Source: Candidatus Thiodiazotropha sp. LNASS1
GTDB taxonomy: Bacteria > Pseudomonadota > Gammaproteobacteria > Chromatiales > Chromatiaceae
Length of the DNA: 64,000 nt
Assembly (NCBI RefSeq): GCF_964212655.1
Contig: NZ_OZ156465.1
Location: 3,968,001 to 4,032,000 of the forward strand
Direction: 5' to 3'
Positions 47,132 to 57,415 of the stretch are shown one piece after another. Every line of letters starts with the position of its first letter. The first letter of the stretch is position 1. A model generated the notes under the pieces. It did no database searches. It was not told the origin of the DNA and saw nothing but the letters and a program-made list of their open reading frames with translations. A program made the translations under genes and the position numbers.

Positions 47132-48274
47132 ATGATCACACTTTTCTGGCTGTCATTTGTATGTGTTATTTACGCATATTTTCTTTATCCATTACTGCTA
47201 ATTGTTGTGGGTAAATACCGCAATAATGAGATTTTAATTAATGATCAGGAAATTGAGTTGCCAAGTGTTACATTATTATTGCCTGTGCATAATGAATCCA
47301 ATGTTATTGAGGCAAAGTTATCTAATATAGAGAACCTGGAATACCCGGATAACTTACTAAATGTCATACTCGTATCAGATGGTTCCACTGATAATACTGT
47401 TGAAATAATCAAAAACTATGAGACTAATTTAAATTTAAAAGTCATAGTCATAGAAAACCAGCAAGGTAAAGCTAATGCGCTTAATAAGGGAGTAAATGAG
47501 ATTAATTCATCAATTGTGGTGTTTACGGATGCCTCAATAATGCTTGATAAACAATCAATCCTCAAAATTGTTGTACCATTTACCGATAAGAACGTTGGTT
47601 GTGTATCTGGTGAGGATCATATCCCTGCAAATCAAGGAGGAGAAGGTCTCTATGGAAAGTATGAATTGTTCCTGCGTAATAAGGAATCAAAAATAGATTC
47701 TATAGTGGGAGCAAGCGGTTCATTTTATGCTCAAAGAACACAGTTGATTAAGCCATTTGAGGAAGGTTTGGCACCTGATTTTTTGTCTGTTTTAAATACT
47801 ATCGATGCGGGTTACAGGGCAATTACTGAACCTCAGGCAAAAGGTATAATGAGTGCCTCCAAAAGTACAAGTAATGAATACAATAGGAAAGTTAGAACCC
47901 TTTTGAGAGGAATGGCGGCCCTGTTTTCTAATTTAAAGTTATTAAATGCGTTTAAATACGGTTGGTTTTCAATTTTTTTATTTTCGCATAAATTAATGAG
48001 GTGGCTAGTGCCATTTTTTCTGTTAATATTATTGATTAGTAATTATTACTTGATAGATCAGTTTGTATATAAATTATTGTTTTCAGGTCAGCTATTATTT
48101 TATTTTTTGGCGATTGCTTCTTTGCCTCAAAATAGCGTACTAAATAAAACAGCAATTGGTAAAATACCTCTATTTTTTACCATCGTTAACTTAGCAATTC
48201 TCAAAGCTTGGTTCTTGTTTTTTCAGGGTAGACGTCAGGAAATATGGAGCCCGACAAAAAGAGAAGAGAATTAA
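47132..48274 (+). CDS. membrane-bound glycosyltransferase family 2
   Basis: 380 residues. N-terminal transmembrane helix, then a GT-A domain (VTLLLPVHNESNVIEAKL, VSDGSTDNT, the DxD-like FTDAS) and two or three C-terminal helices. Family 2 enzymes use UDP-sugars and may build or extend the polysaccharide. Substrate unknown. Confidence 0.88.
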   Translation: MITLFWLSFVCVIYAYFLYPLLLIVVGKYRNNEILINDQEIELPSVTLLLPVHNESNVIEAKLSNIENLEYPDNLLNVILVSDGSTDNTVEIIKNYETNLNLKVIVIENQQGKANALNKGVNEINSSIVVFTDASIMLDKQSILKIVVPFTDKNVGCVSGEDHIPANQGGEGLYGKYELFLRNKESKIDSIVGASGSFYAQRTQLIKPFEEGLAPDFLSVLNTIDAGYRAITEPQAKGIMSASKSTSNEYNRKVRTLLRGMAALFSNLKLLNAFKYGWFSIFLFSHKLMRWLVPFFLLILLISNYYLIDQFVYKLLFSGQLLFYFLAIASLPQNSVLNKTAIGKIPLFFTIVNLAILKAWFLFFQGRRQEIWSPTKREEN

Positions 48275-48486
48275 CACTTCAAAATATAATACCAAATATT
48301 CACTTAACGCAATCTCTTCAAACTATGTAATGCCTTCTTTTTATCGTGAGTAAAACTATGAAGAGAGATGTACAAAAACGGTAATATTTCATATATGTCT
48401 GTGCTGAAAGTCATTAAATTATGATTATTTACCGACATATGGGAAATATCCTTACATAATATAAAGTAATGTGGATATTGAACGCT

Positions 48487-49626
48487 ATGCCTGAGAAGAT
48501 ATTACAAATATTAGATTTGCGAGATTCGCCATGGATTGATGGACCAGGCAGAACCATCCTGCAGTGCGCTGACATGATAGATCGGGGCAAATGTAATATA
48601 CATATTGGTGCATTTTCCGGAGAAAGTCACAACGATCATGCCTATATGAAAAAGGCAGTTGAACTGGGCTTGGATGTGGTTGCTATAAAAGAAAATAGAT
48701 CATTTGACAGGCGTGTAATAGATCAGATTAAACAGGCGGTGCGAAAAAGGGCGATAGATATAATTCATACCCATGACTTTCGTTCTAATATTTATGGACT
48801 TATATGTGCGCGAAATCAGAGACTGCCATTGGTTTCAACATGTCATGGCTGGATATCAAATAATTGGAAAGGAAAAATATATACAGCAGTTGATAAATAC
48901 TTATTGAGATATCATGATCAGGTTATAGTGGTATCTGAAGTAATGAAAAAGCGTCTTGTTAGGAGTGGAATAAAATCCGACAAGATTCATGTAATCAATA
49001 ATGCTTTGGTGATTGATGACTACGAAATAAAACGTGAAAATAATAAATTCAGGAATGAATTCAATATTTCAAAAGATAAGAAAGTAATTGCAAATATTGG
49101 AAGGCTGAGCCCCGAAAAAAGACAAGATATCTTTTTAAATGCGGCTAAGTATCTTACCGACAAAAATAGAGACTTGATCTTTCTTATTGTTGGAGTGGGG
49201 CCGGAAGAAGAGATGCTAAGGGCGCTTGCGAATGAATTGGGTATTTCAGACAAGGTTATATTTTCAGGCTACAGAAATGATATGGTAGATGTATATAACG
49301 GTATAGATTTGGTCGTTCAAAGCTCAAATACTGAAGGTATGCCAAATGTTGTGCTTGAATCGCTCTTAATGGGTATTCCAGTGATTGCGACAAACGTAGG
49401 TGGTACTGCGCAGATTGTTCAACATAATGTGAATGGCGTGCTTATTGAATCAGAAAATTTATGTGCTTTGGAAACTGCATTGGAAGAGTATACAAACAAT
49501 GTATCAAAGCATAATGAAATGGCATTGATAGGGAGGAAGCATGTCATTGAGAACTTTAACCAGGATACCAGGGTTAAAAAATTATTCAGTGTGTATGAGA
49601 GCCTGGCTGAAGAACAAAATAAATAA
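48487..49626 (+). CDS. glycosyltransferase family 4
   Basis: 379 residues from the ATG at 48487; an ATG at 48469 would add six residues and neither has a strong ribosome binding site. GT-B fold with IANIGRLSPEKRQD and the donor signature NTEGMPNVVLESLLMGIPVIATNVGG. Followed after 2 bases by the ligase/polymerase gene. Confidence 0.86.
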   Translation: MPEKILQILDLRDSPWIDGPGRTILQCADMIDRGKCNIHIGAFSGESHNDHAYMKKAVELGLDVVAIKENRSFDRRVIDQIKQAVRKRAIDIIHTHDFRSNIYGLICARNQRLPLVSTCHGWISNNWKGKIYTAVDKYLLRYHDQVIVVSEVMKKRLVRSGIKSDKIHVINNALVIDDYEIKRENNKFRNEFNISKDKKVIANIGRLSPEKRQDIFLNAAKYLTDKNRDLIFLIVGVGPEEEMLRALANELGISDKVIFSGYRNDMVDVYNGIDLVVQSSNTEGMPNVVLESLLMGIPVIATNVGGTAQIVQHNVNGVLIESENLCALETALEEYTNNVSKHNEMALIGRKHVIENFNQDTRVKKLFSVYESLAEEQNK

Positions 49627-49628
49627 TC

Positions 49629-50870
49629 ATGTTGTATTTAGGCCTGTTATTATCTTTATTCCTAGATTATGTTCGACCAGCTTCGTATGTGCCGATAATT
49701 GGTCTGCTTAAAATCAATACAATAATACCGTTGATTGTTACAATTGGAGCAATATTTTATAATAGCGCGAATGATAATACTAAAATAATCAAGCATCACA
49801 ACTCAAAACTGTTTCTTTTTTTCCTGTTTTTGCTTGCGATATCAGTAATCGTTGCTGATGTTACAGAATTTTCATTCAAAATATTTAAACTCGTTTTCGG
49901 TTTTATTCTGTGGTATTACATCATAATCAAAATAGTAACAGATATCGATAAGATTAAAGGCATATTTATCGTATTTGTTTTCAGTCATATACTTTTAGTA
50001 ATTCTCAATCCTGATGTCGTTTTGGATCCCGCGACGAGAACATATATCTCAGGTAATGCATTTCTTGGTGATGGTAACGATTTTTCTCTGTCAGTGTCAC
50101 TAACAGTGCCAATGTGCTTATTCCTTATAATGGACTCAAAGAAGACACTACATAAGGTGATATATATATTAGCGTTATTGGTATTGATATTTGCTATCGT
50201 TGGAACTCAGTCAAGAGGTGCGTCCCTGGCGCTAATGGGGACGTTCGCCTATCTGTGGTGGATGGGGCGCCAAAAAATTCTCGGTATTTTACTGATAGGT
50301 GGCGTCTTGATCTCAATACTCGCTTTTGCTCCGCCCGTGTATTTTGAGAGGATGAATACGATACGAAATTATGAATCTGAAGGTTCTGCAATGGGGCGAA
50401 TAGTCGCATGGAAAACGGCAATCAGGATGGCGACAGCACATCCGATTACTGGTGTGGGGGCAGGACATTTTCCTGTAAAACTAGGTACGGATTTTAGACC
50501 GCCTGAGTTCGGGTATGAAAATTTTCCCTGGTTGACCGCCCACTCATCGTATTTCCTGATTCTAGGTGAACTAGGCTTGCCGGGAATTATCTTTTTTCTT
50601 GCATTATTGATAGGGAATTACAGAAGAAACAGCAAATTTATTCGTTTTATTAGGAAAAAATCTGATTCTATCGAGGATAGTGAAGTATACAATAAGTTGT
50701 TTTTAATGCTTAATTCAAGCTTGGTTGCATTTGCTATCGGGGGTGCATTTTTATCTGTTACGTACTATCCGCATATTTTTGTGCTTGCGGGATTGTTTGT
50801 TTCTGCGGAATTTATGTTTAAATCCCATCTTGACAAGATGAGTGAAAATGAAAACCACAAGAAAGATTAG
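49629..50870 (+). CDS. O-antigen ligase/Wzy-like polymerase
   Basis: 413 residues, 10-12 transmembrane helices and a large periplasmic loop with the Wzy_C-type segment GVGAGHFPVKLG...TAHSSYFLILGELGLPG. XrtA loci often carry a ligase of this kind. It would polymerise repeat units or attach sugars to carriers. Which of the two cannot be decided from sequence. Confidence 0.85.
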   Translation: MLYLGLLLSLFLDYVRPASYVPIIGLLKINTIIPLIVTIGAIFYNSANDNTKIIKHHNSKLFLFFLFLLAISVIVADVTEFSFKIFKLVFGFILWYYIIIKIVTDIDKIKGIFIVFVFSHILLVILNPDVVLDPATRTYISGNAFLGDGNDFSLSVSLTVPMCLFLIMDSKKTLHKVIYILALLVLIFAIVGTQSRGASLALMGTFAYLWWMGRQKILGILLIGGVLISILAFAPPVYFERMNTIRNYESEGSAMGRIVAWKTAIRMATAHPITGVGAGHFPVKLGTDFRPPEFGYENFPWLTAHSSYFLILGELGLPGIIFFLALLIGNYRRNSKFIRFIRKKSDSIEDSEVYNKLFLMLNSSLVAFAIGGAFLSVTYYPHIFVLAGLFVSAEFMFKSHLDKMSENENHKKD

Positions 50871-50891
50871 ATATTAAGATAGAGAAAGATC

Positions 50892-52025
50892 ATGACGGTA
50901 AATAATAACAAGATTAAATTATGTCTTCTTCACTCCACATTACATATAGGAGGAGCGGAAGAGGTCACGGCAAATATCTGTAATACTATAAATAAAGATA
51001 TATTTGATGTAACTGTTTGCTATCTCAAGGAAATGGGAACTATAGGTAATAAAATAGTTGATCAAGGAACGGATGTAATCGGTTTAACAAAAGAAATAAA
51101 GAAAAGTAATAAAACGGACTATTTTACCTCCTTGCGGCTTAGAAGTTATTTAAATAGAAATAACATCGATCTGGTTCATTCACATGATGTCCATTCATTG
51201 GTAGATGCCTCTCTGTGCAGGTTAACATTACCATCCATACGTTTTATACATACATTTCATTTTGGTAACTATCCGAACAGAGAGCCTGAAATGGCGAAGT
51301 TTGAAAGACTTTTCTGGCGGGTTCCAGATATGTTGGTTGCAGTAGCGGAAAAGCAAAAGAACGATGTTTGCAACTACTACAAAATACCAAGTGATCGCAT
51401 AACTACAGTATGGAATGGTGTGGATGTCACAAACTTAGAGAAAAACAACGATATCATTGACGGTTACAAAAAAGAAGGGAAAGTAATTATAGGATGTGTA
51501 AATACGCTTATAGAACAAAAAGGTATGTTCGACTTGATAAAGGTTTCTAATATACTTAGAGAAAAACTACCGAATAGATTTGTATTTGTAGTGGCTGGTG
51601 ACGGGCCACTTAGGACAAAATTAGAAGAAAAGATAAAGAAAGATGATCTTGAAAGTTATGTCAAATTGTTAGGATGGGTCGATTCAGCCTCAGCTGTAAT
51701 TCTCCCAAAGGTGGATATATTTTTTCAGCCTTCACTTTGGGAAGCGATGTCGATGGTCTTGCTGGAAGCTATGGCAGCAAAAAAAGCGATAGTCACAACA
51801 AGGGTGGGTGAAACACCAAAAATCATTTGCAGTGCAGACCAGGGAGTCGTGGTTGAACCGGGTAATACTGAAAAAATGGCATCATCATTACAGTTATTGA
51901 TAGAGCAGGTGTCTATCCGTGAAAAATATGGTTTATCTGCCGGACTTAGATACCAAGACAATTTTACAGCAGCAAAAATGGCCGCTCGGTATGAAACCCT
52001 GTATCAGAAAATAATAAACAAATAG
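50892..52025 (+). CDS. glycosyltransferase family 4
   Basis: 377 residues, GT-B fold: the N-terminal HIGGAEEVTANICNTI glycine-rich loop, a central CVNTLIEQKGMFDLIKVS and the signature PSLWEAMSMVLLEAMAAKKAIV. Substrate unknown. It ends 9 bases before the next glycosyltransferase, so the two are co-transcribed. Confidence 0.87.
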   Translation: MTVNNNKIKLCLLHSTLHIGGAEEVTANICNTINKDIFDVTVCYLKEMGTIGNKIVDQGTDVIGLTKEIKKSNKTDYFTSLRLRSYLNRNNIDLVHSHDVHSLVDASLCRLTLPSIRFIHTFHFGNYPNREPEMAKFERLFWRVPDMLVAVAEKQKNDVCNYYKIPSDRITTVWNGVDVTNLEKNNDIIDGYKKEGKVIIGCVNTLIEQKGMFDLIKVSNILREKLPNRFVFVVAGDGPLRTKLEEKIKKDDLESYVKLLGWVDSASAVILPKVDIFFQPSLWEAMSMVLLEAMAAKKAIVTTRVGETPKIICSADQGVVVEPGNTEKMASSLQLLIEQVSIREKYGLSAGLRYQDNFTAAKMAARYETLYQKIINK

Positions 52026-52034
52026 GTAACAGCC

Positions 52035-53249
52035 ATGAAAATTCTTTTTTTATCACAAATCATACCTTATCCACCTCATGGTGGGGTTTTACAAAGGGGG
52101 TACAACATTATTCGTGAAATTGGAAAAGATAATGATGTATATCTTCTTGCATTTCACCATCCAGATACAATTGCAAGTCAGTCGTTACTCGATGAGAGCA
52201 TGGTCGAACTTAAGAAGATATGCACTGAAGTGCACTATTTTAAGTTGTGGCCTAAGCAATCAAAAATTCACAAGTTATTGGCATTTTTCCTCGGCTTCTT
52301 TTATCCGCTGCCCTTTAGTGTTCTTGCCCATAAAAGCAGTGGATTCAGAGATAAAATGCTCGATATTATAGAAAAGAATAATATTGATATTGTACATATT
52401 GATACGGTTGGACTTTCAAAATACAGGGAATTGGTACAAGACATTCCATGTGTTGTAACTCACCATAATATTGAGTCTTCATTGATGGCAAGAAGATCCA
52501 AAGTCGAATCGAATTGGTTTACAAGATATTACGTTGCGAAACAGTCTGAAAAACTGAGGAAATATGAAGCTCGGGAGAGTTCCAAATACCCTGTTAATGT
52601 AATGATGTCCAATACTGACGCAGACGAATTAAAAGAAATGACACCAGGTGTAAAGACAGCTATCGTTCCGAATGGAGTCGATATTAATTATTTTGAAGAT
52701 CGCCGGGAACCGGAAGAACAGGCAATAATATATACCGGCGGCATGAATATGTTTGCGAATAAAGATGCGGTCATGTACTTGATCAGTGAAATTTGGCCAT
52801 TGGTAAAAGTTAAGATACCAGACATTAAATTTTATATTATTGGGCAGGATCCACCTAAAGAACTGATCAATATTGCTTCAGAGGATAATGGAATAAAAGT
52901 CCTGGGTTATGTCGACGACATCAGGCCGTTCGTCGCTAAGTCTGCCATCTATGTCGTGCCACTAAGGGTAGGTGGTGGTACGCGTCTCAAAGTGTTAGAT
53001 GCTCTGGCCCAGGGTAAGGCTATTGTGTCGACATCAATAGGTAGTGAAGGTATAGAGGTTACTGACCGTACAAACATATATTTAGAGGATACTTTTGAAG
53101 GATTCGCATCTAGTATCGTAGAACTAATCAACGATGACGCAAAAAGAAAAGAGTTAGGACGTCAGGCAAGAAAACTTGCTGAAGAGAGGTATGCCTGGCC
53201 TTCTATTGCTGAAGGATTGATTAAGGCGTACAAAAGTGTAATTCATTAG
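52035..53249 (+). CDS. glycosyltransferase family 4, exosortase-associated type
   Basis: 404 residues. The start MKILFLSQIIPYPPHGG and the C-terminal VPLRVGGGTRLKVLDALAQGKAIVSTSIGSEG match the sugar transferase family that accompanies XrtA systems. GT-B fold, no membrane helix. Sugar specificity is unknown. Confidence 0.88.
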   Translation: MKILFLSQIIPYPPHGGVLQRGYNIIREIGKDNDVYLLAFHHPDTIASQSLLDESMVELKKICTEVHYFKLWPKQSKIHKLLAFFLGFFYPLPFSVLAHKSSGFRDKMLDIIEKNNIDIVHIDTVGLSKYRELVQDIPCVVTHHNIESSLMARRSKVESNWFTRYYVAKQSEKLRKYEARESSKYPVNVMMSNTDADELKEMTPGVKTAIVPNGVDINYFEDRREPEEQAIIYTGGMNMFANKDAVMYLISEIWPLVKVKIPDIKFYIIGQDPPKELINIASEDNGIKVLGYVDDIRPFVAKSAIYVVPLRVGGGTRLKVLDALAQGKAIVSTSIGSEGIEVTDRTNIYLEDTFEGFASSIVELINDDAKRKELGRQARKLAEERYAWPSIAEGLIKAYKSVIH

Positions 53250-53268
53250 GATTAATTGAATCACTATT

Positions 53269-54675
53269 ATGGATACGCCATTCAAGAATCTATATGACGC
53301 ACTACCAGCCTCAGTGCAGAGTCTTGCGGTAACCGGGTACAGCATACTGTTAGATAGAAAGAGGTATGGAGGCGAATTTAATAAAGTAAAAAGATTTCTT
53401 GAAGAAAGTCAGTGGTATAATGAACAGCAACTAATAGAATACCAAAACAAAATGTTTACTCAGCTCATACAATATAGCTATGAGCATGTCGAGTATTACA
53501 GAAATTTAATGAGAAACTATAAGCTGAAGCCGTCTGACATAAAAACGACAGATGATTTACAGAAATTACCAGTATTGACAAAGGAGTTGATCAAGGAAAA
53601 TTTTAATTCTTTGTTATCTGATGAATTTAAATCAAATAAAGTAGAGAAAGGACATACTAGTGGTACTACAGGGTCTCCGCTAGAGATTTGCTACAGTAAA
53701 AATCTTGTCAACTTTAACTATGCTATGTTAGACAGGCAGTATAGCTGGGCGGGTGTTAATCTTGCGAAATTTGGTGATAGGGTAGCTGTAATCAGGGGAA
53801 ATATTATAGTTCCCCTAGATAATTTCAATCCACCATTCTGGAGATATAATTACTACCATAACCAGCTATTGTTATCATCCTTCCACTTAAAGCCTGATAA
53901 TATCCCACATTATTTAGATGAGCTTCGCAGGTTTTCACCGAAGACGCTTGATGGTTACCCGTCAACTGTTTATATATTGGCAAAATACCTGAAAAACATT
54001 GGTGAAAAATTAAAGTTAGATGCAGTCTTAACATCTTCAGAAACATTGTACGATTTTCAAAGAGAAACAATCGAAGAGAGCTTTGATTGTAAAGTATATG
54101 ATTATTACGGATCAGCAGAACGCGTATTATTTACCACTGAATGCGATAACCACACCGGCGGCCACATCGGGATGGAGTATGGCATTACAGAGATATGTGA
54201 CAGTGGAGGCAGAAGATTGGAGTTCGGTGAAACCGGAGCAATTGTAGCAACATCACTACACAACTATGCAATGCCCCTTATCCGTTATAAAACTAATGAT
54301 ATGTCTGCCATAAAAAGTGATCAATGTGCATGTGGTAGAGCACACTACCTACTACATGATGTGACAACAAAAGCTGAAGATACATTGGTTCTCAAGGATG
54401 GAAGATTGATATCTCCCTCCGTACTTACACACCCGTTTAAACCATTAACATCTATTCTGGAATCACAAATAGTACAAACAGATCTGATGAGTATAACAGT
54501 AAAGTTGAGGGTGGATGCTAGCTTTACTGATGACGACAAGAAAGCGTTGGTTCACGGCCTGTCAGAGCGTTTAGGTAAAGATACATCAATAAATATACAA
54601 ATCGTAGACGAGCTTGAGCGAACGTCAACTGGAAAGTTTAAGTGGGTCATATCAGAAATTGATCTGAATATATAA
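53269..54675 (+). CDS. CapK/PaaK-like adenylate-forming ligase
   Basis: 468 residues resembling phenylacetate-CoA ligase. The ATP-binding P-loop reads TSGTTGSP (residues 130-137), with DYYGSAERV and RTSTGKFKW at the end of the C-terminal subdomain. A Cys-rich patch (ECDNHTGGH and QCACGRAHYL) may bind metal. In capsule loci such proteins activate a carboxylic acid for attachment to sugar; the actual substrate is unknown. Confidence 0.87.
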   Translation: MDTPFKNLYDALPASVQSLAVTGYSILLDRKRYGGEFNKVKRFLEESQWYNEQQLIEYQNKMFTQLIQYSYEHVEYYRNLMRNYKLKPSDIKTTDDLQKLPVLTKELIKENFNSLLSDEFKSNKVEKGHTSGTTGSPLEICYSKNLVNFNYAMLDRQYSWAGVNLAKFGDRVAVIRGNIIVPLDNFNPPFWRYNYYHNQLLLSSFHLKPDNIPHYLDELRRFSPKTLDGYPSTVYILAKYLKNIGEKLKLDAVLTSSETLYDFQRETIEESFDCKVYDYYGSAERVLFTTECDNHTGGHIGMEYGITEICDSGGRRLEFGETGAIVATSLHNYAMPLIRYKTNDMSAIKSDQCACGRAHYLLHDVTTKAEDTLVLKDGRLISPSVLTHPFKPLTSILESQIVQTDLMSITVKLRVDASFTDDDKKALVHGLSERLGKDTSINIQIVDELERTSTGKFKWVISEIDLNI

Positions 54676-54691
54676 CCAGGATTATACAGAT

Positions 54692-56536
54692 ATGTGCGGT
54701 ATAGCAGGTGTACTTTACTCGGATTCGTCTAAAGCAGTCGATAAAAACAGACTGTCTTTAATGAGAGACGTATTTACATATAGAGGCCCTGACGACAGTG
54801 GCCTCTATATTTCCGGTTCTGTTGGCCTCGCACACAGAAGGCTTAGTATTATTGGTTTATCAACCGGGCACCAACCAATGTCTGATAACACTGGGAAATA
54901 CTGGATAGTATTTAACGGAGAGATCTACAATTATAAAGAATTGAAAATAGAATTAGAACGGAAGGGCTATAAGTTTAATACTACATCAGATACAGAAGTC
55001 ATTATTTATCTGTATAAAGAGTTTGGTTATGAATGCGTAAATCACCTAAATGGCATGTTTGCTTTTGCTATCTATAATGAAAATGATAAATCTCTTTTTC
55101 TAGCAAGAGACAGAATGGGTATAAAACCACTCTACTACAGTAAAACAAAAAAAGGATTCTACTTTTCATCAGAAATTAAGGCAATACTGGAATATGGTGA
55201 TGTTGAGCGCCGAATAAATAACAAATCAATATATGAGTATTTTATGTTTAGAGGCGTGGCCGGTGAAAACACGATGTTTGAAGATGTGCTTTCACTCTTG
55301 CCTGGCCATTACATGGTAATAAAAGGCAGTAACACAAATATAGTAAAATATTGGAATCTGTTTGATATACCGAAGGACCGCACAATTGATAGACCTGCCG
55401 CACTGGAAGGCATTGAGTCATTACTTCAGGACGCAATAAAAATCAGATTGATGAGTGAAGTGCCGTTAGGTACTTTTTGTAGTGGTGGCATAGATTCTAG
55501 TCTTGTAACAGCAATTGCTGCAGGTATTGCTGGTGACAACATGAATACCTTCTCAGTCGGATTTAATGAAAGAAATTACGACGAGTCTGAATACGCAAAG
55601 CTGGTATCAGATAAATATGGTACAAAACACCACGAACTGGTGCTAAACGGTGACGAGTTCGCTAGCCTGCTCAGGCGATCTATCATGCTTAATGACGAGC
55701 CGCTTCATTTCTCAAACTCCGTACATATACTGGCATTGAGTGAACTTGCCAAGCAGAACGTTACTGTTGTGTTAACAGGTGAAGGTGCTGATGAGTTATT
55801 TCTTGGCTACCCCAGATACTTGATTCCGGAATTGCTTAATAAAATACGAGGAATATCATGGCTAGCATCACCCATTTTAAAAATACTGGCATCTATAATA
55901 TCAGACCATAGACTGAAAAAGCTGAATGATTTTTCAAATATGGACAAAGATTCGTTATTGATGCTCAATTCTGCAGTCAATCAAAAAGACGTAGTGGATA
56001 GCGCAATGAAACGCAATGGTATAAACAGCCTTGATTACAGAAAATATGTTACTGCATCAATGATGAATTACGAACAAACCATGGATATGGTGTCGATACA
56101 AGATCAACTAACCTACTTGGTATCAATACTCAACAGGCAAGACAAGATGAGTATGGGGGCCAGTGTAGAGGCAAGAGTTCCGTTTATAGATTATAGGCTA
56201 GTCGAGTTTGCGAATTCAATTCCATCGCCAGTAAAAATGGAAAAAAATAATACTAAAATGTTAATAAAATTGATTGCTGAAAAATATTTACCAAGAGATC
56301 TTATCTATCGCAGAAAATCTGGATTTGGCGTTCCTATTTCCAATTGGATAAAGGAAAAAAATGGCTTGGCTAAGAATGTCAAAGATGTTCTTTATGACAC
56401 AAGAAGTGATGACAATATAAACATGGATTTTGTGAGGGATCAATATCAAATGCATGTTACAGATAAAAAAGATGCTTCAGAGTTAATTTGGACATCAGTT
56501 AATTATTTAATGTGGCGGGACATATACAGTGTATAA
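54692..56536 (+). CDS. asparagine-synthase-type amidotransferase
   Basis: 614 residues. The N-terminal glutaminase domain starts MCGIAGV, with Cys2 as nucleophile after Met removal; the synthetase domain has the ATP-pyrophosphatase loop FCSGGIDSSLVTA. XrtA loci typically include one or two such amidotransferases, thought to form amides on carboxyl groups of the polysaccharide rather than to make free asparagine. It follows the CapK-like ligase by 16 bases, suggesting they act in sequence. Confidence 0.92.
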   Translation: MCGIAGVLYSDSSKAVDKNRLSLMRDVFTYRGPDDSGLYISGSVGLAHRRLSIIGLSTGHQPMSDNTGKYWIVFNGEIYNYKELKIELERKGYKFNTTSDTEVIIYLYKEFGYECVNHLNGMFAFAIYNENDKSLFLARDRMGIKPLYYSKTKKGFYFSSEIKAILEYGDVERRINNKSIYEYFMFRGVAGENTMFEDVLSLLPGHYMVIKGSNTNIVKYWNLFDIPKDRTIDRPAALEGIESLLQDAIKIRLMSEVPLGTFCSGGIDSSLVTAIAAGIAGDNMNTFSVGFNERNYDESEYAKLVSDKYGTKHHELVLNGDEFASLLRRSIMLNDEPLHFSNSVHILALSELAKQNVTVVLTGEGADELFLGYPRYLIPELLNKIRGISWLASPILKILASIISDHRLKKLNDFSNMDKDSLLMLNSAVNQKDVVDSAMKRNGINSLDYRKYVTASMMNYEQTMDMVSIQDQLTYLVSILNRQDKMSMGASVEARVPFIDYRLVEFANSIPSPVKMEKNNTKMLIKLIAEKYLPRDLIYRRKSGFGVPISNWIKEKNGLAKNVKDVLYDTRSDDNINMDFVRDQYQMHVTDKKDASELIWTSVNYLMWRDIYSV

Positions 56537-56581
56537 TTCTTGTCATACGGCTATTTTTAATAACCGATTTGAGAAAATTTA

Positions 56582-57397
56582 ATGATGAATATGCACAATT
56601 CAAATGACGCAGAAGAAACACTGCAAAGTCATTCAATCCACGACGAGTGGGTTGACAACTATCGAACACCAGACAATGAAAAATTCTACAATATGGCGTT
56701 TGATTTTATAAGAGACTCGTTTGCTCAAATAGAGGGTGATACTGTATTGGATGCGGGATGCGGTAGTTGTGCAAAATCGAAAAACCTTGTAGACCGAGGA
56801 TATAAAGTGGTCGGTACTGATCTATCAGATTCTGCCCTAGAGCTGGCAAGAAAAGGATTGATTGGAACCCGGTATGACAGCGAAATAGAACTCAAGTGTG
56901 AGAATCTTACAGAATTATCATTTGAGAATGAATCATTTTCCAAAGCTGTTTGTTGGGGCGTGCTAATGCATATTCCCGAAGTAGACAAAGCAATATCAGA
57001 ACTATCCAGAATAGTAAAAAAAGGCGGTATGTTGGCAATAAGTGAAGGCAATATGAACTCTATACAGACTAGAGCCTTGAGATTTCTAAAGAAATTATTA
57101 GGGAGAGAAAGAGCAGTTGTCAACATCGTGAATGCAGGAATAGAAAACTGGGAAGAAACTGAGGATGGTCGCCTAATGACAAGGCAGGCAAATATAGAGT
57201 GGCTGATTAAAGAATTTCAAAAGCATGGAATGGAGCTGCAATCAAGAAGAGCTGGACAGTTCAGTGAGATGTATTGGGTTGTTCCTACAACAATTTTGAA
57301 AAAGTCCATACACCTCCTTAACAAAATCTGGTTTAAATATATAAAATTACCGGGTCCAGCTTTCGGAAATATTTTGATATTCCGCAAAAAGGTATAA
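56582..57397 (+). CDS. SAM-dependent methyltransferase
   Basis: 271 residues with a class I methyltransferase domain: VLDAGCGSCAKSKNLVDRGYK binds S-adenosylmethionine and CWGVLMHIPEVDKAISELSRIVKKGG is the typical post-motif segment. It could methylate a sugar of the repeat unit. Target unknown. Confidence 0.88.
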   Translation: MMNMHNSNDAEETLQSHSIHDEWVDNYRTPDNEKFYNMAFDFIRDSFAQIEGDTVLDAGCGSCAKSKNLVDRGYKVVGTDLSDSALELARKGLIGTRYDSEIELKCENLTELSFENESFSKAVCWGVLMHIPEVDKAISELSRIVKKGGMLAISEGNMNSIQTRALRFLKKLLGRERAVVNIVNAGIENWEETEDGRLMTRQANIEWLIKEFQKHGMELQSRRAGQFSEMYWVVPTTILKKSIHLLNKIWFKYIKLPGPAFGNILIFRKKV

Positions 57398-57415
57398 TTA
57401 ATCTTTAAAAGGAAC